A DNA stretch of 64,000 nt, taken from the NCBI GenBank assembly GCA_019096155.1, contig JAHCVI010000005.1, positions 10,468-74,467 of the forward strand. Direction: 5' to 3'. The stretch is from Staphylotrichum longicolle (Eukaryota; Ascomycota; Sordariomycetes; Sordariales; Chaetomiaceae). A program made the translations under genes and the position numbers. Positions 46,601 through 58,821 of this stretch are shown here, piece after piece. Within the stretch, counting starts at the first letter, position 1. The number at the start of each line of letters is the position of its first letter. The notes below the pieces were generated by a model. That model was not told the DNA's origin, searched no databases, and was given only the letters and a program-made list of their open reading frames with translations.

Positions 46601-48271
46601 CCACCGCCTGCCAGTCAACCTGGGCAAGCTGGGGCAAGCCCCGGCCAAAGCGGAGGAGCACACCTCCAGTTTCGCAATTGGTTGGGCGGGGAGGATGGGC
46701 CAAGAGCGAGCCGCCAGGACAGTCTCCCTTCTGGCGGTTAGGTAGGTAAAGCGCTCAGGAGGGAGCGCAGGAGATACGTTCGGAAGGCGAAGTTAACCGC
46801 CAAAGCCTGTGTTGTGAAACTCGGCCGATCTGTTGACGGATTGAGGGGTGGCAGGGAGAAGTTGTGGAGGGCAGGTGCCAAAGTCGCGCACACAGGGATC
46901 CGGCATCGAGCCCGCGACCCTGCAAGGCCGCCATCCCTGTTCATTTGGAGGGCTGAGGCAGAGGGCTGGTCGAGTGGGTCGGGCTTAACCGTTCTAGGTG
47001 ACGCGACCCTTCGCTGCGATGCCATGCATGAGCTGCAGCGAGCCAATGGCGACGAGTGTGGTGAACCTGCAAGTTCGCTCCTTCCAACCCATGCCCATGG
47101 CCTTGCCCATGCCCACCACTGTCAATATTCCGCAGTGCTGCTGTGTTGACGGAAGGCAGGCGCGGCAGGGTCCCTCGCACTGGCGCACTCGTGCCTCCGA
47201 TTTTCGACCCTCGCCAGGTTCCGTGTGTTCCGCGTTTCTTTTGTGCGTCCCGTCCCCTCTGCCGCCACATCCCGTCCCGGGGACAGCCCTATGACGGGAC
47301 GGCCGCCCATTGTGTTTCGATGGAGACGGGACCCAGAGAATGCTGGGCAAGAGCATGCGCTCGCGGCTCGCTCCCTTGCTCGAGGGCATCGACATGTGCC
47401 GACAGGATGGGCATGCAGTGGCACGCCAACCTGGACTTTCCCGTCGCTCTTCGGAGCTGCTGCTTGGCTGGCTGCTTGGCTGGCTGCTTTGCTGAGGATT
47501 CCTCCAGCTGCTCCTCCAAACGGGATGCCTTCTCTGGGGCTGTCTGCGTTCTGCACCGGTGAGGTGGGGGCCACACAGTCGCCCGTATGGATTGCCGGCC
47601 GGCAGGGTCCACCACCTCCACTGCCTGCTGGGCTGAATGCAGCCAGTGCGACTCGCCATCCCTTCCAGGGCTGCTGAGCGCTGACTGGCACTCCCTGGCA
47701 ACGACCCCACGACCCCGGCAGCACACACAATTTCTCCTCCACAGCGCTTGTCCCAATGGCCTGGTCTCCAGTTCTGTCGTAGCGGGCAGTCTGCGGTCTG
47801 CCTTTTTATTTTCAGGCCGTTTGGGCACTCGGTTTATTACTTGCCAGTCCCACGCCGCTCTGGCGGTCTTTGCTCTCCCTCCCTCCCCCTGTCTTGCTCC
47901 ATGCACGGGGTGCACCTCTTGCGCGCTGGATTGAGCTGCGACCCGACCAATCCTGGGCCAAGAGGGCAGGCGAGAGAACAACCCCGTTGGACTCGTTGGA
48001 ACCTGAGCAGCTGAGCATCGAACCTCGCGATCCTCCAACGCCGTGCCAGTCACAGAGCCGCGCTTCGTATTGACCGTTTGACTGGGCCTCGGTCCAGCTA
48101 CGAACTCGTAAGCGGCGGCGGTGGCAACCTGGGTACCTCAGGCGGCTGTCGCCTTGCGCTTCAGCTCTCACCTCCATTCCTTAGCCCATCTGACATCGCC
48201 ATCCTCGCCCACCCGCCCATCTCTCCACTTGCGCCGGCGGACGGCCCAGCACGCGGGCAACCCTCGACGTC
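43606..48271. other. Gene-poor region, 4.7 kb, probably long promoter / 5' leader of the C2H2 gene
   Basis: Many overlapping frames exist on both strands, but none has family likeness or a steady splice pattern. From about 46.5 kb the sequence is GC-rich. At 47455-47495 lies a small repeat of CTGGCTGCTTGG words. Pyrimidine-rich tracts near 47870-47900 and 48165-48230 resemble fungal promoters. Long upstream regions are common for developmental regulators of filamentous fungi. Non-coding RNA cannot be excluded. Confidence 0.45.
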
Positions 48272-50413
48272 ATGGCCGCCATCCCTATCCAGGCGCCCTC
48301 TCGGGGGTACGGGGGCAGAGACATGAGCACCAGCCCTCTACCGTCCATATCAAGTGGCCACGGCGAGACTCTTTCGAGACCCTTTGGACCCCCGAGCCGT
48401 GGCATCCCCTTCTCCGACAACCTCTCGCCGTCGGCCGCGTCGAACCCCATGGCGATACGCGGCGTGGACCTGAGCGACGCGCGGGCGCCCCCGCCCCTTC
48501 CGCCGCCCCGGCTGGTGCCCGTCAACGGCCCCGTCGACCCGGGTTTGCAATTCAAGGAAAGCATGCGCCGGGACGAATACGGAAGCCCCGATACGGACTC
48601 GTTTGGCCACAGCTTCAGGCGACGGGACATGTGCAGGAGTGATGTTTCTGACGATGGATACCACAGCTTTGACAGCTTCAGGTTTGTTTGCACCCTCTGA
48701 CCGCGATCAGATCCTATTGGCGGTGCCGGCCTAACATGGACGGGCCGATGTTCTAGGTCTTCTGGCTTCCCCTCGCCCTTTGGCCACCACACCATGAAGA
48801 GCTACCGTCCCAATGGCGATTCGATCGACCACTCGATGCTCGACAAGCTGAACCGCTCTGGCCGACGTTCAGGCCTCAGTGCGTCCGTCAACGATCTCCC
48901 CGGCGCGCGTCCCCACCACGCCCATCTGACGACGCTCTCCCTCCCGCACCGGACCCGGCAGCCATTCCTCGACTCGACCTTTACCAAATCCCCTGGCGCC
49001 ATGTCGGCTACGTCCCCGATCCATGCGCCCTTCGGCCATCATGGGCGGGGATCAATGGACCGCCGCTCCCCGCTGGGAACCGACAGTAGTGACTTTGACC
49101 GGTCGCCACTGCCGCGCACGCCTCGGCTACATGTATACGGCAGTGCGGTGCCAGATGACGGGGCGCACCCCGGGTACTACGAGGCTCGCGAAGAGGAGGT
49201 TGATTTTCCCATGGAGGAAACTTCGCGCATGCGAAGCCTTGCGATCGAAGACCAATGGCGGGAAAGAGACTGGGACAGGGACCGGGACCGGGAGAGGGAA
49301 AGGGATCGTGATCGGGATAGGGAGAGGGAGAGAGAACGCGAGTGTTACCAGCCGGGGCAGAAGCGCCGGGCTTCATCCCCGCCCAGCGACGACGCCGCGC
49401 TCGCAAGCGACATGGCGAGGAGGAGAGACGGTGGGCTGATGTCCAGGGGCTCGCCCACACCGAGGTTGCTTGTGATACCTCAGAACTCGCTCTCGAGCGT
49501 GTCGTCGGTGAGCCGAAGCGGGAGCTATACCAGCAACCTCACAGCAAGCAGCATCACAAGCATGGGTTCCTTGGGGCGCCGCTCGCCGAATCCCTTGTCG
49601 CCGGCTGGCCTTTCCCCGACGGATCCCATGTCCTGCGGCAGCCCCTACCCACCACCGAGTCTGTCGGCCTCGCCGCACCCTTCGGTCGGACGGTCTCCCC
49701 GCGGGCCGTCGCCGCACCACCGAACACCGAGCGAGCAGCTGCCGGCGCAGGTCGCGCGCGCTGTGGCGTCGCCTCGGAAGCTTGCCGAGATTCCCAAGGG
49801 TCACAGCAATCTGGCAGTCAAGCTTAAGGGGCCCTACATGTGCGAATGTTGCCCAAAGAAGCCCAAGAAGTTTGAAACGGAAGATGAACTAAGGTACGGT
49901 GCTCCACGTCTTTGTGCGTCTTCTCTGTTTGAGGTTTGAAGGATCTAACGTTGCCCATCCGTCAGAGCGCATGAGGCCGAGAAGCAGTACGAGTGCTCAT
50001 TTTGCGGCAACCGCTTCAAGAACAAGAACGAGGCCGAAAGGCACCAGAACTCGCTCCACGTCCGGCGCCACAGCTGGTCATGTTCGGCTTTGACGGGCTA
50101 CGAGCGCGCATTCCACGACAGCACCGCAAGGCCCGGCGAGGCTGATGTCTGCGGGTACTGCGGCGAGGAGTTTCCCCGCAGTGGCCAGAACCCGAGTGGT
50201 GCCAGCGTGAGCGAACAGGACTGGGAGGACCGCATCCGCCATCTGCAGGACGTGCACAAGTTCCGCGAGTGCAACTCGAGCAAGAAGTTCTACCGGGCTG
50301 ACCACTTCCGCCAGCATCTCAAGCACAGCCACGCTGGCACCAGTGGCAAGTGGACCAATATGCTTGAGAATGCTTGCATGATTGAGGAAGACCCGCCGGT
50401 CCCCACGAGATGA
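48272..50413 (+). CDS. C2H2 zinc-finger protein, probable regulator
   Basis: Exons 48272-48681, 48757-49893 and 49966-50413 close in frame to 664 residues. The first 490 residues are disordered: Pro/Ser-rich, SPSP-type words and a stretch near residues 300-325 of alternating Arg with Asp or Glu (RD/RE repeat). The C-terminal third holds the zinc-binding part: CECCPKKPKKFE, then a clear C2H2 finger CSFCGNRFKNKNEAERHQ-NSLH, then CGYCGEEFPR with HLQDVH, and finally a finger-like FYRADHFRQHLKHSH. Gene and domain order are typical of a conserved C2H2 protein of Sordariomycetes. It should act in the nucleus; its targets are unknown. The long upstream region fits a tightly controlled gene. Confidence 0.88.
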
Positions 50414-51618
50414 GCCAGCGCTGGCTTGACGGGTGGATGGAAGCGACACAGGGCTTCGCCACAAGAGGAGCTCAAGTCATGTGCGCCAGCGGACAACCTT
50501 CAGGATCTCTCACGTCCCGGCTCCCCTCCAGCACCGCGACCAGAGCTGGAGCGACAACGACCCTCGTCTGGACACAGAAGAAGCCGGTAGGCCGGAGCTG
50601 GTACCAGAGCCCGCTCGCTCTCCGCTTCTCGACCCCTCGGCCGTGGTCGAGTGGGGCTGAGTCACATTTGGCCGATCAGCCGCCATTAGCGGCTTGACGA
50701 GGAAATAACTAGCCGCGGTCTGGATCCTACAATCCTTGGGCACGGACTTGGCTCCGGTGAAGGATCTCAAACCCAGCTCCGACTTGTTTGCCAGAGGAGC
50801 GTTTGTTTGTCCACTTACCCCGGGGTCTGCCGTACAGCGCCGCAACGGGCCGCTCTGCGGTTCTCGACTGCCCGTTGCCCCTGACAGTTATTGTCTTTGA
50901 AGAGTGGTTTTGACGCGGTGCGCCGTTGCCAGGGAAGTTCATCTTTGCTGGTGTGCCGCAGGGCGAATTTGCGCGTGGCAGCGACTGGACATGCTGTTCC
51001 AGTTGCGTATCGAATGATCAGTGCAGGCCGTCATCATCAACGACTCGGGACACATGCCGAGCACAGGAGGTTTGGTGACCTCGCGCGTGCAAGTCACGGC
51101 GTCAAGATCCAGAGCAGTGTGTAGCCAGCGAGAGCACCGCGAGAGACCTGACTTGGAAGGACGGTTGCCGTTGTGAATTGCCCCAACGTGGCTTTTTATG
51201 TTGTAGTTCCTGTACCTTGTTGAAGCGGCTCACGAGCATTGGGAGGCATAAAGGCACTGGGAGGTGTTAGCGTTTTGGAAAACATGTAGGGGCATGACTG
51301 GCCATGAAAATGAATCAAGGGAAAAAGCATTGCTCTCAATGGCTTGCACACACTTGGATTTTCCCTTGTCCCTCTTGCACGCCTGATGCCCTTGCTGTGG
51401 CTAAAGCTGGACCAGCTGGAGTGGAATGGATGAGTCTGTCCCTGAGTGTCCTAGCCCCTTAGCTCCCCACATTTGCCCCGCGACCACCTTCCCTGCGGGG
51501 CAGGGTCCAAAAATTCACCTGCAGTGCCTGGCTTGCAGCCATCCATCTCCCCAAACAACCCTCGGCGTGGAATCGGCAACCACCAAAGCTCCCAACCCCA
51601 GAAGCCAGAATCGCCGTC
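50414..51618. other. Intergenic, 1.2 kb
   Basis: 3' flank of the C2H2 gene and promoter of yvh1. A short plus-strand frame right after the C2H2 stop (50410-50697) has no family likeness. Confidence 0.5.
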
Positions 51619-52840
51619 ATGGCCCTCAACCGGATCAACGGGCCCGACGAGCTTTATGTCGGAGGGTGAGTCATTGTCTCAGGTCGCGTCCACATCACAA
51701 CGGCGATGCTAAGTTTACGGACATTGCAGCGTCTTCGGCGTCAACCGAGCCCGGCTCTTGCTGGAGCACAAGATAACCCACGTCCTGTCGGTCATCAAGT
51801 ACGCGTTAAACCGAGACGACGATGCCTTCCGCGACATGGCGCACTTTAGCATCGATATCGACGACATGGACGACCAGGACATCCTCGTGCACCTCCCTGC
51901 CATGGTCCGCTTCATCGACCGCGGCCTCCACGGAGTGGCGGCATCCGAGATACCCGCCCACGACGACAAGACGCAGAACCCGGGAAACCCCGCCGCCCCG
52001 GGCGCTGTCCTTGTCCACTGCGCCATGGGCAAGTCGCGGTCCGTCACCGCCATCATCGCCTATCTCCTTTGGAAACACCCGCACCGATTCGGCAAGGCGG
52101 ACCCGACGACGACAGGCGAGCAGGCAGTATCGCAGGCGCTCCAGTGGGTTCGGGAAACTCGCCCGATAGCCGAGCCCAACGAAGGGTTCATGCGTCAGCT
52201 AGAGATGTGGTGGGACATGGGTTGCCCAGCGGACAGCGACGACGCGGTCGAAAAAGAGCCCGCATACCAGCGTTGGCTGTACAAGCGAGAGGTCGAGGAT
52301 GCTGCGCGCATTGGGAGGGCGCCCGACTGGATCCGGTTCGAGGATGAGGAGACGCAAAAAGGCGGCACCAGGACGGGAAGGCAAGACGATGAGGAGCCCG
52401 ACACAGAACTCAGGTGCAAGAAATGCCGCCGTGTGCTAGCGACCGGTCCCTTTATTGTACCGCACCAGGGTCGGGGCAACGCGAAACGGTCGGACTGTCC
52501 TCACTTCTTCGTCGAGGCGCTGTCGTGGATGCGCCCCATCCTTGAGGAGGGCGTGCTTGACGGCCGTCTCATCTGTCCAAACACCAAGTGCGGGGCGTCC
52601 ATTGGCCGCTATGCTTGGCAGGGGTTCAAGTGCAGCTGTGGCGAGTGGGTTGCCCCGGCGTTCTCGCTCCAAAGTAGCAAGGTCGACAAGCTTGTGACCG
52701 GCAAGAAGGGGAGCAACGGGCCTGCCGCTATTGCTGACCGGATGGCTGCTCTCGGCATACGCATGCCACCAGGATCCCAGAGAACGCCCGTCCCGGCGAA
52801 TTCTGGGGCGGCTGTCGAAAGATGCAAAGAGAATTTATGA
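51619..52840 (+). CDS. yvh1: Dual-specificity phosphatase Yvh1
   Basis: Exons 51619-51665 and 51730-52840 close in frame to 385 residues (yeast Yvh1 has 364). The phosphatase domain (about 1-175) holds LLLEHKITHVLSVI, the general-acid region DIDDMDDQDIL and the active-site loop VHCAMGKSRSVTAII (HCx5R with Cys and Arg present), then AVSQALQWVRETRPIAEPN. The C-terminal zinc-binding domain has CKKCRRVLA, CPHFFVE, LICPNTKCGASIG and FKCSCGEWVAPAFSL. Yvh1 releases Mrt4 from pre-60S particles through the zinc domain; its phosphatase activity is not needed for that in yeast. The gene is ordinary in every visible respect. Confidence 0.96.
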
Positions 52841-55044
52841 TGAGCAATGAGTTTCGGCAACAGAACGACATTGGCTTGTCGTGTCCCAGAGTCCAGTGGG
52901 CTTTCCACATTTCAGCGCCTTGCTCGGCGCACGCAGCCCACGTGTGCTAGCTTCCCCAGAGTCAACAAACGCCTGATGAGCCCGGGTTGCTTCCCGAGAG
53001 TAAGATCTCGGACTAGCGCTTTGCGGGTTAGATGAGATCCTGCGAGTGGACGCCTCGGAGGAGATGCCACCCCCAACGCCGAACCGGATGTTTACCGGGG
53101 CTCACCTGATCGGACTGTTGCCTTGCCATTTGGTTACCCCTGAGCCTTTGTTTACCTGGAGCACGGAGCCCCACCACGGCATGAGATCGATGAGGTAGTT
53201 AGCTCACAGCGCGTTGGAGAACGATCTCTGACGCCCCCAAAGGCCCATCATCGGCAGGGTAAGCCAGCCTACTGGAGCTACCTTGGTCGCGCCCTACACT
53301 CAAGGACACCACCATTCGAACAGAACTGGCATGCTCTCCGACAAGGGCGATTGCTAGGAGACCCGCACTAGCTCTGGCGCCAGTTGACACAGATTCAACC
53401 CCCATGGCTGCGAGCAGTCGTGGAGCAAGAACTGTAACTGCAGCAATTGAGGGTTAGGCTTGTTCTCTACCAACGGCGCACGATGAAGTCCGCTCAATGA
53501 CAAAGACCATACCTGCTTCATCGCCAGTCAAGTCCCTGTCTAGCCCAATCTCCGTACCTCTGATTCAGGCATTCCATGATGCTTAGCAGAGCATCATCTC
53601 CAGCCTTCTTCTGTCAGGCGGCATGCCATTGATCCTTTGATCAACTTCCGTCTGACAGTCCCACGCATCCCCGCTGCAGATGCTGGTGATGGAACCCCGA
53701 AGAACACCTGGATGCATCAGGATTGGAGCTGCACATGGCTGACTGTGCAGGACACCGAGCATCAAGCCGGCTGGAGCCGTGTGGTGACAACACATCTGTC
53801 AGCACTAAGCCATCAGGAGGGCATGGGGGTGGCTTTTCCGAATGCGACCGCCCGACGCGGGAACTGATGAAGAGAAGGATTGGAGAGTACCGGCTGCAGG
53901 CAAGAGACAGCTCAGTCCCATGCGAAGAGAGTAAACGAAGTCGCCCAATACAAAGATCGTTATTCGCAGCTGAGAAGTGAATCGAAGTCACTGGATGAGG
54001 CCAGCGTCAGCCCATTGAGCCTTGATGTTCACGACAGTATTCTCTTGAGCCAAAACGTCTTCAATACACACCCCCAAAGTACATACAAAAAGCCAAAGGA
54101 TGTGATATTCCCTTCAACGCAGCAGGAAGGCCAACCCCCACAGTAGGTATCAGAGCTCGGTCTATCGCCCAGCCAGATGTCAGATGGGGTAATTATAGGC
54201 CGGAGTGAAGGGAGGTCACTCTATTTGGGAAGCTTGGCAAACAACCTGATACCATTCATGGCCATGGCTCTTTAGCGAATGAGGAAGACATCAGAGGTGC
54301 AAGCGGCATGCTGCCCATGCGTGCCTCCACCTTTGGCTAAGCGTTCGCTAAACCGAATGGCACCATGCTATGCGTGAAGCTTAGAGGCGTCCGAAAAAGC
54401 GGGAGGTAAGCACAGCGGGGCGATGGGAAGCACGGTCGAGGGATGCGGTATATGAATCACCAAACCGGCAATTCCTAGCGAATGGCGGATGGTGCGCCTC
54501 CTGGAACCTGGCGGGTGTGCAGCGCAATGCAACGCGTTGCGAAAAAGCACCTCAAATGCGCGGTACGTCCCTCCTGAGCGCATGCCGCTCGGCATTTCAG
54601 CGAGATGTCCTCTGCGCAATCGACAAAGACGATGCCTGCTTCGAGGATGAACGCGTCCCGCTGGCAGGGCGTGTTGTGCGCCGCGCCTGCTTCAGCCCGA
54701 CGGGTGCAGCGCCAGTTTGGGACAGACCACAAGCCGACGGTGCATGCTTCTCCAAATGCCGGAGCCTGGATTGGGTAAGTAGCCAGCTTTGAGAACCGCC
54801 TGCCCTGCCATTTTGTAACGGTTCCGCCTGCCATGTCCCGCTTTCTGCACCTAAATCGCATCAGGGCTGCGTGTTCTGGCGCCCATGATTCTCCCTACGT
54901 GATATGGAAGGACTAGGCCTCTCAGGAAGACGGAAGAAGTATGTGATGCGAATCAAAGCCTCTCTCTGGTGTTTTCATATCCCGAAGGCTGTGGGGGAGA
55001 CAAGGACACGGCGGTATCTGGTGTTATCGGCAGCTCGGTGCGTT
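52841..55044. other. Intergenic, 2.2 kb between convergent genes
   Basis: Small frames at 53641-53991, 53723-53980, 54475-54861 and 54517-54792 overlap each other on opposite strands and have no family likeness. No repeat or RNA gene recognised. Confidence 0.5.
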
Positions 55045-55764
55045 TCAAGGAAGACTCTTGGGAACCGACGGGAAGAAGGTCGGGTCCTGCATCCGCTCCC
55101 GGTTTCGTTTGGCGATCTCGAGCTGTCTCTTTGTTGAGCCGTTGCTGGTAGAAGGTACTGCAAGCGCCAAGTGGTCAGCGCAAGGAGGGGGTGGGTAGCG
55201 GGGAGGCCAGGGGATGTTGGCGCACCTCTTGAGCTCAAAGACGCGGGGTTCCTCCTCTTCCTCCGCTGGCAACGTGGTGGCATCGTCCTTAGCCTATAGC
55301 ATGTTGTCAGCAAAGGGGGGCCCTGACGATTGGCGAGTTCGAAGTGCGGACTTGGTCTGTCGTATCTTGCGTCTTTGCGCGGTCCTTGTCGTCCTTCTCC
55401 TTCTTGTCCTCTGCTTCGTCTTTCTTGTCGCCCTTCGCCTCCTTCTCCTTTTTCTTCTTTTGTTTCTCCTCGTACTCTCTTTTTACACGCTCGACCTCTT
55501 CGTCAAGCTCGCGCTTCCTCCGTGCCTCGATGGCGGCGTGGTCGATTTTCGGGGTGCAGAAGCCGGTGTCTTTCAGGTGGGCAGGGCAGACATAGAACCA
55601 ATCCTGCGTGGTGTTAGACTGCCAACCGGCCAAAATAGGCGATGTGAGCGGACCTTGTTATCGGCGGTGATTAGCACGCTGGTGCTCAGCTTGTAGCAGA
55701 TGTCGCAGGACTTGGCCTTGGTGTCTGCCACCTTGCGATGCGTGTAGACGTTGGGAAAGGCCAT
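55045..55764 (-). CDS. vfa1: Vps4-associated protein 1 (Vfa1)
   Basis: Exons 55764-55654, 55603-55352, 55293-55226 and 55144-55045 give 176 residues. The N-terminal zinc-binding segment MAFPNVYTHRKVADTKAKS is followed by CDICYKLSTSVLITADNKDW and FYVCPAHLKDTGFC, as in all Vfa1 proteins. A Lys/Glu-rich coiled coil (about 55-105) follows. The conserved tail is RQLEIAKRNRERMQDPTFFP-SVP. Vfa1 binds and stimulates the AAA ATPase Vps4 in endosomal ESCRT disassembly. The last acceptor is uncertain: using the upstream TTGCAG would add TFYQQRLN, which fits the family, but then the frame breaks one base later in an A-run near 55130; the downstream TACCAG keeps the frame. Introns 1 and 2 both use the rare donor GTCCGC. 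Confidence 0.88.
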
Positions 55765-57147
55765 GGCTGGCAACTCGGCTGGTAGTCGACGCCCAACGTC
55801 GGCACCTCCTGTCGCGTCGTCGCGCGATGTTGCGGGCGGGTGGAGGCTATCTTCGATCCAAGACGTGTCGGAAGCTCTGCTCTGTCTCATGTCGTTTGGA
55901 CGTCTCGGCGATGACACTGCTGCCACCGCAGGTGGGGTCGGGTGCCTGGCGGAACCGTGTCAAGAAACTTGAAAGACTGTACTGTTTCGCACCGTGTTCG
56001 TGCAACCTCCGCCCAAGCTTCCTTCCATCATCCATCGACAATTCCGAGAATCCGGGACTCGCTTTTTTCTCGGCTTCTTCTCCACCTTTATCACTCGCAG
56101 GTCCCTTCCATGTTATCTGTACGGCCCGAGACGCCAAAAGCATCCAGCGCAAACAGCAACTCGTGATGGTATTATTTGCCTGGCTTCAAGCGAGGGCAAC
56201 ACAGCTGCACAGCCTCAACGACTTGGCTTGCGGGATGACAACAAACGCGACGCTGTCTTCGAACTTCAGAAGTCTTTGGCAACTCGACTTGCGCATGATT
56301 TGGCCCAATCTTTATGCGGCCAAGATCTTGGACAGGGTGCGCGCACAGGAACCTGCCGCCTTGAAAACTGGGATCTCCACGAAGCGGATGGGTGTTGTGT
56401 GGAGGGAGGACTCCACTACAGGCATCAAAGACTTGCCACGCGGCTCCTTAGGTTCCAAAGACCGAGTTGTTGAGAACTCTGCCCGCGGTCCGCTCTCATC
56501 CATCGCCCTCACCAATCACCAATCGCGAGACAACGGTGACAGAAAATTCTGTGCCTATTGGCATGTGAATAACTGCAAGGGAACTTGAACCCACAGGCAT
56601 ATCTTAAGATTCTGCTTGGTAAAGGTTTGCCCCACGACTTGGTGTGAAACTGTTTAACTGGGAGCTACTCCACTTACTTTTGGCGAACCCGAGGACCCCT
56701 TGCCCCTCTCTGGTCAAGGTGCGCAAAGTGAATGACCGAAACACAGCAAGTGACTTCGCCGTAGTCCACCTTGGCCGCGAGTTCGGCTTTCGGAGTGCTG
56801 GGTCAATGCCAGGTTTTGCCGTTTCATGTAACCAAACTTGTCCATGAGCTGACAGTGATACGAGGCACGCGAGGGGTTCTTGTAGAGACCAGGGTAGCCG
56901 GTCCAGGCTCCTCTATCTGCTCCGCTGCTCAGGGGCCGGTTCTCGTTCCCTTGGTTCCTCTCTTTACGTAAATGGAAGTAATTCCTTCAACCCTGTCTCT
57001 GTTCTCAATATCTCCTCCAACCCAAGGTATTTCAGTCGGCTGCCCTGATTCTGGACGATGTTTAGGTAGAATCGCCCTCAACAAACTCTTCTCTCCCCCC
57101 TTCTCCCCCCCGGGGCGCTCCTTATTCGTCGAGGATCTTCACTCCCC
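55765..57147. other. Intergenic, 1.4 kb between divergent genes
   Basis: Promoter regions of vfa1 and the MCH-type carrier. A plus-strand frame at 55827-56588 starts antisense-adjacent to vfa1 and has no family likeness. Confidence 0.5.
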
Positions 57148-58821
57148 ATGCAACTAGAACGGGATATCGAGAACGATGCTGCGTCATCATCGTCTGAGGA
57201 GTCGACCACCAAGCTTCCCAACGGCGGGTATGGCTGGGTCATCCTTGGGGCCGCTGTAGCTGTCCACGCCATCGCTTGGGGTAGGATGCCTTCAGTACGA
57301 ACCTGAATGGGAGCCAGGGGCTGTACTAACCTACTCTAGGAATCAATATAACCTTTGGCGTCTATGCTTCTTTCTTTATTGAGAATGACTCCTTCTCGGG
57401 TGGCAGCCCGCTGCGATATTCTTTTGTTGGTGGGCTGTCGGTCGGAGTTGCTCTGGCGGCAGCGCCACTCGCAAAAATCCTGATTAAACAGTTCGGGTTT
57501 CGAGTCCCTGTATTCCTCGGTTTGTTTGCCTACCTTACTTCAAAGTACCTCGTTTTATCGAAAGCATAATTAGACCACTAACAAAACTCATAGGAACGGT
57601 ATGCATCACGTTAGGTCAGTGTCTTGCGGCATATCCTCGTCATTTGGCGCATATCTCATCTGCCAGGGAGTGGTTTTTGGTCTTGGTGAGTAGGCTTTGC
57701 CAAATTGTCAGTGCTGAGGGACTCTAACGTTTCTAGGCCTTGGTATTGTAAGCATACTCGCTGTCGATTTTGACGCCCAAAGAGCAACATACCTAACCAT
57801 TGTCAGATCTTTGCGACGTCCCAGCCTCTCTTGGCTCAGTGGTTTGACACAAGGCTGAGTCTAGTCTCGGTTTTTGCCCATGCCGCCCAGGCAATGCCCT
57901 TGAGCAGGTTCTAATATAGGAAACAGGTCTGTCGATGGGCGGAGCGGGTGCAGGGGGTTTGATATTATCCAACACCACACGCGTCCTGATCGAGAAGCTT
58001 TCTGTTCGCGATGCGCTCTACATCAACGGCGGAATCTCGGCCGCGGTGATGTTGCCATGTGTATTTCTTGTTCGCAAGGGTCCTGCAGACGTTGGGATGC
58101 ACTCTGCATCGTTGCAGCTGCGGTGGTTATACCACCCCGGTTTTGTGTGGGTGTGGCTTTGGGGAAGCCTCGCTGGTAAGCAGACACGTGTCTCTGCTTT
58201 AACCCCACGCGCCTTGTGGTTCAAGTTGCCTTGCTGACGGATGCTCTGTACGTAGTGATGGGCTATTTCATTGCCATGTACTCGGTTGCATCGTACGCCA
58301 CGGACGGTCTCGGTCTCTCCCAGGCGGAAGCTGCTGCTGTGCAGTCGTTCCTGTCTGCTGGCCTGATGATTGGGCGGCCGCTTACGGGATTCGCCCTGGA
58401 CCACGGTGGCCGAGTTAACATTGCTCTCCTCGCCAACGTTGCTGCTGGAATCACGTGCTGGGCATTGTGGCTTCCGGCGCGTTCGTTCGCTGTGTTGGCC
58501 GTCTTCGCCTTTCTTCACGGGTGCGCAGCGGGCTCTGTATGGAGCGCAGCGTTACCAGTGACCGCTCAAGTCGTGGGCCCGTCCCAACTCGGACCGGCAC
58601 TGGCCATGTTCTGGCTTGTTGCTGCCGCGCCCGCAGCGGTGTCGAGTGCCTTGGCCACGCTCCTGGTGGATTACTCGAGGATAGCCTTGGGCAAGCATGG
58701 GCCAGAAGCATATGCGATCCCCATCATTTTCTGTGGCGCTCTGTACTTTGTGTCGGGTCTTAGCCTGTACGGTGCAAAGGTGCATTGCCAGAGATCATTT
58801 GCGTTATGGAGGAAAATCTAG
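57148..58821 (+). pseudogene. MFS transporter, monocarboxylate/riboflavin (MCH) type, with one frame break
   Basis: Seven exons: 57148-57280, 57340-57519, 57594-57685, 57737-57747, 57807-57869, 57920-58175 and 58226-58821. The start of helix 1 reads GGYGWVILGAAVAVHAIAWG-INITFGVYASFF, the usual MCH pattern. Then come SPLRYSFVGGLSVGVAL, GLSMGGAGAGGLILSN and a normal C-terminal half ending SFALWRKI. The fourth exon has only 11 bases. Exon 3 needs two frames: GTVCITLGQCLAAY in one and SSSFGAYLICQGVVFGLG in the next. One T missing near 57636-57640 would explain it. Everything else splices in frame, so this may be an assembly error; otherwise the gene is dead. Substrates of the family are monocarboxylates or riboflavin. 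Confidence 0.75.

Noticed and set aside
46994..47728. 244-codon minus-strand frame and several overlapping ones in the GC-rich region
   Set aside because: All three frames on each strand are partly open because of GC content; composition follows simple repeats (SQAA, CLAG).
55827..56588. 253-codon plus-strand frame upstream of the MCH-type carrier
   Set aside because: No helix pattern or domain; likely promoter DNA of vfa1 and the carrier.
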